The notes under the pieces were generated by a model. That model was not told the DNA's origin. It did not search any database and saw nothing but the letters and a program-made list of their open reading frames with translations. Source: Balaenoptera acutorostrata (taxonomy: Eukaryota > Chordata > Mammalia > Artiodactyla > Balaenopteridae). From it: a DNA stretch of 64,000 nucleotides. Each line of letters begins with the position of its first letter. The first letter of the stretch is position 1. The position numbers and the translations under genes are program-made. The stretch is from positions 58,625,636 to 58,689,635 of the forward strand of contig NC_080075.1 in the NCBI RefSeq assembly GCF_949987535.1, read 5' to 3'. Positions 55,675 through 64,000 of this stretch are shown here, piece by piece.

Positions 55675-56614
55675 AAGAATGAGCTGAACTGAACTGATTG
55701 TGGTAAAAAACAAAGAACAAAAACAGAAAGAAAAGGGAAATTATGGTACATATGTGACCCCATCCTTCCAATCTCAAAAGAAACAAAAGGAGGTGGAAGC
55801 TGGACTGTTCCAAGGCTGGCCACCAGGTGACACCACAGGCCCAGGACAGCTTGGTTGCAGTCATGGCAGGTAGAGGGGACTCGGGAGGTCCCAGGGGACT
55901 GGGAGAGTCACAGGTTTGGAAGCACAGGACATTCTCAGATTCCATCCTCCTTCGACTGAGTTGGAGAGAGAAGGCTTATACACATTCCCTTCCTTCTCCA
56001 GTTCCCATCCCATCTCCCCTGAGGGCTTTATGCTGGTATACTAGGTGGCATGGGGATGGATGGTGCCCAGAGGGATGGTGGCCCAGGACGGCAGGTGAGT
56101 GAAGAGACTAGGAAGATGGGGCTCAGGAAGGTCTTGGACAGAACCTTGATAGCGTGAGGGGGCAGAAGACCATGAACCTTTATTGAAAGTCCGCCTCCAC
56201 TCACAGGTCCTGACACAGGGAAGCCCAGAGGGGAAGCAAGCCACCCCACCTACAGGGCTGCCCACGGATGCAGGTGATTCAGAGTTTAGGTTTGGCTGAT
56301 AACAGCCCCAGAAAAGCTGAGAATGAGCCCTTTGTGAGGGTGGCTGATCCTCAGGCCCCCTCCTCACAGCTGGGCCGGCTACAACAGGCCTGTGAGGAGA
56401 GCTGCCTTGCAGGAAACAGGACTGACTGGAAAAATGCAAAGAAACTGAACGTTCTCTACAGTGAATGCTGTGTGAGAACTTTAGGATGCCTCGGGGCAAA
56501 TGTGCAGGAGACAGATGCACCTTGGCTGGAGCCCACTTTATTTCCATCCAGGTTTTCAATCTCATCTGTGTCCCCTCCCTCCCACCCCCAAATCCCCCAG
56601 AGAAAACGTCACTT
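55675..56614. other. Unique sequence
   Basis: Nothing recognised. The minus-strand frame 56041-56754 extends into an ancient repeat and has no family motif. Confidence 0.4.
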
Positions 56615-57010
56615 TCAGTACTGTGTAAGTCAGGACTCTGGGTTGCAAATGGCCAAAACTCAGCTTGAATCAACTTGGTGAAAAGGGGGCATTGACTAAC
56701 TGGTTCAATCAGGGCAAGAATGGAGCTCACCCTGCTGGGACTCTCTCTCTGCATGTCTCAGAGGCTGGTGTCATCCTATCTTCTGCAGACAGGCTTTGCC
56801 CTGCCTTGGCAGGGAAAACGACCATGGTCAGTTCAGGGTTTATGACCAGAAAGAAAATTATACCATCTGCCACTTGGTTAGGGAAAAGTCCTGAGGAAGA
56901 ACTCTGATTGGCTCGCCTTGAGTCATGTGCTCAGTTCTGGACCAATTGCTGTGGCCGGAGGGATGCATTACTGTGGTTTTCCCAGACTGAGTCACTTGCC
57001 CAACCCTGTG
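56615..57010 (+). repeat. Ancient mammalian repeat (family not named)
   Basis: 'ggttgcaaatggccaaaact', 'cagcttgaatcaacttggtg', 'gggactctctctctgcatgt', 'gattggctcgccttgagtca', 'tgtgctcagttctggaccaa' and 'ttgctgtggccggagggatg' are hallmark phrases of a common old dispersed repeat. I do not recall its name with confidence. Confidence 0.7.
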
Positions 57011-57129
57011 GGAATGAGGTACTGAACAGACACATACAATACAAGAACCTCCTTGCTGTGTACTTGGGGTCTCTTGAGGCAGAACTGCTAGTTGTTCCCC
57101 TAATAACAATTTCCCCTTTTCTCTAACAG

Positions 57130-57535
57130 AACAAAAGGTGCTTACTGGGATACATGGCTGACTGGAATAAAAACTACATTTCCCAGGCTCCCTTGCAGCT
57201 AAGGAAGCTCAGGCTGCTAAGAGTTCTGGACAATGGGATGTGAGCACAGCCAGGTGTGAAACTTCCAGATGGGGAGCATACTCTTGGCCCTCTTTCCCCC
57301 ACTTTGTGCAGTCTGGAAGCCTATGTGATGGTGAACCACTTTGGATCCTATGGGTGAGAACAAGACCACAGAGATGGCAGAGTAACAAGTCAGTTAGAAG
57401 AAGTCTGAGTCCCTGAAACCATTGTGGCCCCAAACTGTTTATGCCTGGACTGTTACACAGACATCTCTCTTGTTTAAGCCACTCTTATTTTGGGTCTCTG
57501 TTACATCAGCCAAGTCTATATCCTAAGTAATACAT
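57130..57535 (+). repeat. Ancient LTR-like repeat, MaLR-related
   Basis: 'aactacatttcccaggctcc', 'cttgcagctaaggaagctca', 'gttctggacaatgggatgtg', 'tgtttaagccactcttattt', 'tgggtctctgttacatcagc' and 'tatatcctaagtaatac' match an old LTR-type repeat ending like MaLR LTRs. Confidence 0.75.
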
Positions 57536-59289
57536 CTTGGGACCTTCTCTTGGTACCCACTGCTGTGGGCTGAAAATGCCATCTCTTGTATCCAGGACAG
57601 AATTTGTTCTCTGACCATGTATATATACCTCCATCCAAATCCAGAAAAGTCCTCCCAGTAACCAACCTATCGTTTGCTGGGAGTGTGACCAGACACATCT
57701 CAGAGGCAGATCTGTTCTCTCTAACCTGAGAAGTTACTTTCATTTCTCCCTACACCCTGACTCCATCTCACTGGGCATGTTCCAAAGTGTTTTGTATGTG
57801 GGTTAGACCAGACTCTGTGTCAGCCCAGGGCTCCTATAGAGTGGAGGCCATGCTCCCTCATCAGACTGGGACTCCTGAGTGCTGAAGCCACAGAGAAGTA
57901 TAAAGCCCAGGCTCTGCCCCCGGGATACTAGCTGTGCCCCTCTCTCTAGGGTAAGGGCAGCACACAGATGGCCCATCTGCCTCTGAGGCAGGAAACTTGG
58001 GGCACAGAGTTACTGAGAGCCGAGCAGTGGAGGACTCAGGAGAAACTGCTGATTCCTGCCTCTTCTGCTGCCACCTGGGAGTGTTCTGACCTCGGGCTTC
58101 TACTCAGATCTTCGAGGCCCATGGTCCTGAGGGAGGGAAGAGAAAGCACCAGCGGGGTAGGGGCTGGGTTTCTGGGATGGGGGAGAGGCAGTGGCTAGGT
58201 CATATCTGAGGTCAGTGTAGGAGATGAGGCACAGAAAATAATCCAGGGGCTTTGAGTCTAATGATCCCAGACCCTCATTCCAAGCTTTCATGGTTTAAGA
58301 AGGATAAATGAGTTAATCCTAGGTGGGAAATCCAGAAGGAAAACTTGCCTCAGACCACAGAAACACAGGCTGGGCTGGGCTGGGCTCTTCCTTTCTTTCT
58401 GTACTGATTGTGTTGAGGAACAATGGTGGGCAGGCCCGCGTCTTTCTGAGAGCCGTCCTTGGCTCCCAAGCGGCTGGCTTCACCTCTTCTTCTTTCCCTC
58501 TGATCATCCTCCCGCAGAGCGGCCTCCCTAAGAGCCAAGACGGTGTCTCTACCCTCAGACTGGGGTCTGAAGACTTCTCATAGGGTAAGTTGGACCATCC
58601 CAGGGCCATAGGAGCCGGCAGGCCCCACCTGAACCAACAGGAAGGTGACATCAGGTGTCCAGGCTGCATCCCTGGATCTCCTTAGAGATGGAGACAAGAC
58701 CTCCAGCCCCACCTCTCTAACCAAGGCAGTTCTCTGCACTGGTTTCCCCTGACCCCAGCACTGGATCTAAGGGAAGAGTACTGACTTCCTGGCTCCCCTT
58801 CCCATGAGGTACATCAACCCTGAGAGACAAACAGGGCTGATGACACAATGGCGTGGAAGCAAGATGCTGAGTGATGACCCTTCCACGCACGTGCCACAGC
58901 AAGGAGCACGCAGCGCTTCTAGCTGGTGAGAGAGAGCCAAGGCTGGCCTCCTCTCCCACCACAGCACGGCTTCCTCGCCTGCCTTGGCTGAGCCCTGATA
59001 TGCCTGCCCTCCCCTGCAATCGGCCCTCCCTCTGCTCTCACACGTTGCGCCCTGGCGCTCCTGCACCACAGGCAGCGCTCTCTCCTAGATCTTCAGCCTC
59101 TTCTTGGAACGCGTCCTCCTCCTCCTGGCCCTGAGCTACCACCTCCCAGCAGCCCTCTCAGGTGGAGGATGTTTAGTCTCACATTCTCTGCACCTCAGGG
59201 TTAAAAGGTGGAGCTTGTCCTTATTATTCCTCGTGGTCACTTCCAGCCCATCACTCCCATCCTCTTGTAAAGCCCTGAACCATTGACAC
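57536..59289. other. Mostly unique sequence
   Basis: No exon recognised. Includes a (gctgg) short run at 58368-58385. From about 58990 the sequence becomes pyrimidine-rich and may already belong to the degraded repeat that follows. Confidence 0.4.
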
Positions 59290-59754
59290 TGTTGCTTCCA
59301 GCTATGCCATCCTCCCTCCTCAGACCTGTCATCTCCCAGCCTCCCAGGCTTGCTCCCTCCCCCACTGAAGACCCACGTTCCAGCCTCCTCATCTTCTCCC
59401 ATACCCCCTCCTGCCACTATCCTAGACAAATAGAATGACCTATATCCACACTCTGACCTCTTGCTTCCATCACCTACATCTCCAATAATTCCCGCCTTAG
59501 CTATCCATTGCCACATTTAGCCCTGAAGACCTTATGGCCACCCAAAGCCTTACTTCTGAAATCAGAACTTCTCACCTTCCACTATCCATCCATCCATCCA
59601 TTGCCTCCAAGCCTTTCTGCTCCCTGGCCCAGGTGGCCCTGCCACAGCTCTCTGGCCTCATAGAACTCTCCAGTCCACTGATTCCTTCACTTTCTCTCTA
59701 TCCATCAGCCCCCTCCTGCCTTCACTTCTCTCCTCTCCCAGCTTAGAGTCCATG
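59290..59754. repeat. Pyrimidine-rich degraded interspersed repeat, left part
   Basis: C/T-rich text such as 'gacctgtcatctcccagcct', 'cattgccacatttagccctg' and 'ctgattccttcactttctct', with a small (ATCC)n at 59583-59602. It resembles an old LINE-type repeat and seems to continue at 60290-60620 after the L1 segment. Family not named. Confidence 0.4.
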
Positions 59755-60289
59755 GTTTGTGGATGAATAAACTGTGGGATATTCACACAATGGACTATCA
59801 CAAAGCAGGTTAAATAAATGAGCTACAGCAAAGTAAATAAATAAATCTTAGCCATATACAAAGTAAATAAATAAATCTTAGCCATATACAAAGTAAATAA
59901 ATAAATCTTAGCCATATACAAAGTAAATAAATAAATCTTAGCCATATACAATTAGGTAAAAAATGTAAGTCCCCAAAGATTGCATGGAGAACGATACCCT
60001 TTTAACGAGGTTAAAAACAATTAATATAAAATATAAAAATTTTGGAAATATATGTAGATGCAATAAAACTATATAAAAAGGATATCAAGGGAATGTGGTA
60101 CACAGACTTCAGGATGATAGTTACTGTGGGTTGGGGGATGTAGGGGGTTGGGATGGCAAGGAGGAATCATATGGAAAGATGTGGGTCATTGTCAAGGCTT
60201 TGGTTTGGGTGGTGGTTTTGCAGGAGCCTATTTAATCATTACAAATAACTAATTAAAAATATAGCACGAGTGAATCAACGATGAGTGCG
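59755..60289 (+). repeat. Old L1 3' UTR with minisatellite
   Basis: 'gatgaataaactgtgggata', 'ttcacacaatggactatcac', 'tgtaagtccccaaagattgc', 'tagttactgtgggttggggg' and 'ggtttgggtggtggttttgc' match the L1 3' region. The copy is interrupted by four 30-bp tandem units. Confidence 0.8.
59831..59950. repeat. 30-bp minisatellite, four identical copies
   Basis: Unit boundaries 59831-59860, 59861-59890, 59891-59920 and 59921-59950. All four are identical; the unit starts 'aagtaaataaataaatctta' and ends 'gccatataca'. Perfect identity inside an otherwise diverged old L1 means the expansion is recent. Confidence 0.98.
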
Positions 60290-60623
60290 TCAGGGAACAA
60301 AGGATGTGTGGAGGAGTCCAATGAAATCAAGATTCCATGGGTTATCATGGCACTACTCTCTTGCAATTATATTGAACCTCCCTCATCTTCCCACCACTAA
60401 ATTCACAGATATCCCCGTGTCTGCCTCATTACAATGGAAGAAGCGTCCCAGTTTCTTCAGTGAAAGAAAAATTCCATCTCTTGTTCCCTGAATCCCATTC
60501 CTTCTCATCTTCTCAAGGGCTTTTTTCCTTCGGCTATCTCCCCACTCTCCTTCCTCATCAATCTCTCCCTCCTTAATGGGTTATTTCCATGGGCACACAA
60601 CATGCTCTAGTCTCTCCCATCTT
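60290..60623. repeat. Pyrimidine-rich degraded repeat, right part
   Basis: 'gaacctccctcatcttccca', 'ctccttcctcatcaatctct' and 'tagtctctcccatcttaaaa' look like the continuation of the 59290-59754 element. The orientation and family are uncertain. Confidence 0.35.
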
Positions 60624-60776
60624 AAAAACAAATAAACTGGGAATTCCCTGGTGGTCCAGTGGTTAGGATCCGGCACTTTCTCTGCCGTGGCCCGGGTTCA
60701 AACCCTGGTCGGGGAACTGAGATCCCGCAAGTCATGCGGCGCAGCCGGATTAAAAAAAGGAAAAAACAGATAAACT
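60624..60776 (+). mobile_element. CHR-1-type SINE with TSD
   Basis: Body 60639-60761: 'gggaattccctggtggtcca', 'gtggttaggatccggcactt', 'ggttcaaaccctggtcgggg'. TSD 'aaaaacaaataaact' (60624-60638) and a 14/15 copy (60762-60776). Confidence 0.96.
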
Positions 60777-60779
60777 TTC

Positions 60780-61265
60780 TGCATTAGTTAGGATAACGTT
60801 AGGCTGCTGTAACAGAGAAATCCCCAAAGACTGTATCAAAGGTAGAAGTTGACTCTCACATGAAAAGCCTAGGAAGGCAGTGTAGGGGTGATATGGTAAC
60901 TTCTTCTATCTGTTGCTCTGCCATTCTTAACTTGCAGCTTCTCTCCAAGATGGATGCCCCAGCCCTTGCCAGCACTTCAACCTCCCAGCCAGAAGGAAAG
61001 GGGAAAAGAGGAATTAGGAGATAAAGCTACTTCCTTTGAAGGACACGGCCTGGAAGTTGCATACATGTCCAATCACAAGGTACTGCCCTCAGACTTGGTC
61101 AAAACACACACCTAGCTGCAAAGGGACTTAAGAAATATGGTATTTCGTTGGGCAGCAATGTGTCCACTTAAAGATTCCATCACTATTGAAGAAGAGGAGA
61201 ATGGCTATTGAGGGAAAGCTGGCGATCTCTACCACCCTCTGCACCTTTGACCGCCCAAATAAATG
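60780..61265 (+). repeat. Ancient mammalian repeat (LTR or DNA type, not named)
   Basis: 'taggctgctgtaacagagaa', 'ttgactctcacatgaaaagc', 'gacacggcctggaagttgca', 'tacatgtccaatcacaaggt', 'acacctagctgcaaagggac' and 'gaagaagaggagaatggcta' are typical of a common old dispersed element. Type unresolved. Confidence 0.65.
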
Positions 61266-61904
61266 CACGCTCTCTTCTCACACATGCAACATGCTAATCC
61301 CCTTCCCAAGCCCAGACGCACAAGGTTTCATCCATTACTGCAACCAGCTCAGAGCCCAGGCCTTCCTGACAATTGTCAGATCTTTATATGAAGTTCAGAT
61401 GTTGGTCTGGTGACATACAAACTAAAAACCAAGTTATCTATTTGCTCCCCTTTACCAGCCAGCAACACATACACATATACTATACAAGGTAGAACAGGAT
61501 AACCACAATTAATCTGCCATTTGGAGAGGGAAAAATAGAAAACACATAGCAGGAACACAGCAATTAACAGATCCCACTGGGCAGGAATTCCAAAGGTTCC
61601 CTATCTCAGGAAGGAGAATGTTCTTTGGTATTGAGTACCTGAAAACATTCTCTGTGGCTCTTGGCTCTGCCTTCTGGACAGTATTTCTTTGTCTACCTGT
61701 TGTCCTCCAGGGCCACATCTGAAAAGGGCATTGGAGAATATACCCTTCTGGGTGGTGAGGGTGCAGTGTTCACAGCCTGTTTCCTGCTGGTGCAGGTTTG
61801 GGAGCTCACAGCTTGCTTTAGGAGTTGAGCCATTCTAGAGTTGTACTGGCCAGCCTTGTAGACTTTTGCCAATGACTTTCCCTCAAAAACTTAGCATAAC
61901 ATTA
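61266..61904. other. Unique sequence
   Basis: Nothing recognised. Confidence 0.4.
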
Positions 61905-62313
61905 AAAAGTTAAATACAAAAAATAATTCAATTTACCATCATATAGAAAAGGATTAAATAGGAATAAATCGAACAAGGCTTATACATTGAAAACTATAAA
62001 ACATCATTAAAATAAATTGAAGAGGGCTTCCCTGGTGGCCCAGTGGTTGAGAGTCCGCCTGCCAGTGCGGGGGACACGGGTTCGAGCCCTGGTCTGGGAA
62101 GATCCCACATGCCGCGGAGCAACTAAACCTGTGTGCCACAACTACTGAGCCTGCGCGTCTGGAGCCTGTGCTCCGCAACAAGAGAGGCCGTGATAGTGAG
62201 AGGCCCGCGCACCGTGATGAAGACTGGCCCCCACTCGCCACAACTGGAGAAAGCCCTCTCACAGAAACGAAGACCCAACACAGCCAAAAATAAATAATAA
62301 ATAAATAAATTTA

Positions 62314-62344
<31 letters not shown>

Positions 62345-63995
62345 TGAAGAGAAACTAAATAAATGGAAAGTCATCCTGTGTCCATGGATTAGAACGCAAT
62401 ATTGTTAAGATGGTAATATTCCCCCAAATGACCTACAGACTCAATGAACTCCCTATTAAAATTCCAGCTGCCTTTTTTGCAGAAATTGAAAATGTATCTT
62501 AAGATTCATAAAAAATTGCAAGCATTGCATATGCTTGGTCCAGCTTAGCCAAGACAGTCTTGAAAAAGAAGAACAAAGTTGGAAGACTCACACTACCCTA
62601 TTTCAAAACTTACTGCAAAACTATATTAATCAACACAGCGTGGTACTGGCATAAGAATAGACACATAAGTCGATGGAACAGAATTGAGACTCTGGACATG
62701 GAGACTGACACATGGTGAAAAAATAGTCTTTTTCAACAAATGGTCCTGGGACAACTAGATCTCCCTATTCAAAAGAATGTAATCAGATCCCTACTTCACA
62801 CCACATATAAAAATTAACTCAAAGTTGATTATAGACCTAAATGTAAGAAAGAAAACTATAAAACTGCATGATCTTGGATTAAACATTGGCTTTTTAATGT
62901 ATGACACCCAAAGCACAAGAGAAAAGGGAAAAAATAGATACATCAGATTTCATCTAAATTAAAATCCCTTGTGCTTCCAAAAACACCATCAAGAAACTTA
63001 AAAGACAACCCACAAAATGGAAGAAAATACTGGCAAATTCTATATCTGATAAGGAATTTGAATTCAGAATATATATAGAACTCTTGTAATTCAACAATAA
63101 GGAGACACATAACCTAATTTGAAAAATGGGCACAGAATCTGAATAGACATTTCTTCAAAGAAGATATACAAATGACCAATAAACACATGAAAAGAGCCCA
63201 ACATCATTAGCCGACAAAGAAATTCAAATAAAAGCCACAATGAGATACTGCTCCACAACCACTAGGATGGCTATAAAAAAAAAAAGGCAGATAGTAAGTG
63301 CTGGAGAGAACGTGGAAAAACTGGAACCCTCATATATTACTGGTGGGAATGTAAAATGGTGCAGCCACTTTGGAAAACAGTTTGACATTTCCTGAATAAG
63401 TTAAACACAGGATTACATTATGGCCTAGCAATTCCACTCCTAGGTATATACCCAAGAAAACTGAAAATATACGTTCACATAAAAATGTGTTCATGAACGT
63501 TCATACCGAGATTATTCATAATAATCAAAAGTGTAAAAAAACCAAAAGTCTATTAGTTGATGAATGGATAAACAAAATATGATATATCCATAACAATGGA
63601 ATATTATTCAGCCATAGAAAGGAATGAAATACTGGTGCATGCGACTACATGGATGAATCTTGAAAACATTATATGCCAAGTAAAAGAAGCCAGACACAAA
63701 AGATCATACATTGTATGATTTCCATTTCTATGAAATGTCCAGAATAGGCAAATCTATAGAGACAGAAAGTAGATTAGTGGTTGCCAGGGGCTGGGGGCAC
63801 GGAGGTAGTAATGGGGATTGACTGCTAACGGGTACGGGGTTCTTTGGGAGGCGATGAAAGTGTTCTAGAATGAAGATAATGGTGATAGTTGCACAAGTCT
63901 GTGAATACACTAAAAACCACTGAACTGTGTAATTTAAAGGGTGAACTTTATCATATGTGAACTATATCTCAATAAAACTTTTTTAAAATTTATTT
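61905..63995 (+). repeat. Old L1, 5'-truncated, ORF2 remnant and 3' UTR
   Basis: The longest L1 here (about 1.8 kb without the SINE). It reads through the 3' half of ORF2 ('gaaaactataaaacatcatt', 'actcaatgaactccctatta', 'gtggtactggcataagaata', 'tggtcctgggacaactagat', 'gatatacaaatgaccaataa', 'atactggtgggaatg'-like text, 'gaatattattcagccataga') and the 3' UTR ('tggttgccaggggctggggg', 'actatatctcaataaaactt'). Frameshifts and stops in all frames make it a dead copy. Its A-rich tail coincides with the window end. Confidence 0.95.
62009..62351 (+). mobile_element. CHR SINE inside L1, intact pol III boxes
   Basis: Body about 62025-62337. TSD 'aataaattgaagag' (left within 62011-62024, right 62338-62351). 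A box 'tggcccagtgg' (62036-62046), B box 'ggttcgagccc' (62079-62089). The tail is a long 'aaat' microsatellite (62291-62343). Splits the L1 ORF2 remnant. Confidence 0.97.
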
Positions 63996-64000
63996 ATTTT

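Noticed and set aside
56041..56754. 237-codon minus-strand open frame
   Set aside because: It runs into an ancient interspersed repeat at 56615 and has no family motif.
59104..59286. Short plus-strand frame starting with a Leu-rich, signal-peptide-like stretch
   Set aside because: It comes from pyrimidine-rich sequence next to a degraded repeat; Leu-rich peptides are expected from CT-rich DNA.
59831..59950. Four regularly spaced direct repeats as a possible CRISPR-like array
   Set aside because: The units are directly adjacent with no spacers and lie in a mammalian L1, so this is a minisatellite.
61905..63995. Possible active L1 at the right end
   Set aside because: The ORF2 remnant has many stops and frameshifts, the 5' half is missing and a SINE splits it, so it is a dead copy.

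Overview
The window is nuclear DNA of a mammal, almost certainly a whale or dolphin. The best evidence is 13 tRNA-derived SINEs of the CHR type (CHR-1-like short copies of about 110-140 bp and CHR-2-like long copies of about 290-450 bp). Most still carry readable target-site duplications (TSDs). CHR SINEs occur in hippos, ruminants and cetaceans. At this density and freshness, and with no Bov-A/Bov-tA, BovB, Alu, B1 or CAN elements seen, they point to Cetacea. Old mammalian repeats (MIR, L2, MER5-like, MaLR LTRs, old L1) make up most of the other recognisable sequence.

I found no protein-coding gene I can defend. Many open frames of 60-270 codons exist, but they lie in GC-rich or repeat sequence, overlap each other on both strands, lack recognisable domains, and match chance or repeat translation. 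The window is best read as intergenic or intronic. One exon-like segment (20676-20759, minus strand) and one compact CpG island (about 13040-13475) are the only gene-proximal signals.

Layout: 1-16670 is GC-rich and has no CHR SINE. It holds scattered MIR/L2 fragments, one antisense L1 piece, a (GT)n tract and the CpG island. 16671-20285 is a SINE/L1/MaLR/MIR block with an AT palindrome. 20286-25105 is mostly unique and GC-rich, with a (CA)n tract. 25110-27070 is L1 pieces plus two SINEs, one with an internal tandem expansion. 27071-35920 is largely unique with MIR/L2 pieces. 35911-36613 is a head-to-head SINE pair. 36614-41055 is unique and GC-rich. 41070-46845 is a repeat hotspot (nested L1 and SINEs, a purine tract). 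46850-52275 carries ancient repeats, MaLR LTRs in both orientations and a young L1 stub. 52276-59280 is mixed unique sequence and old repeats. 59280-64000 is repeat-dominated, with a four-copy 30-bp minisatellite and a long 5'-truncated L1 that runs to the window end.

No genes act together here. The functional candidates are regulatory: the CpG island in the SINE-free left quarter, and non-repeat segments that would need conservation data. Family names for old repeats come from remembered consensus features; no search was run, and boundaries are mostly good to within about 10-30 bp.
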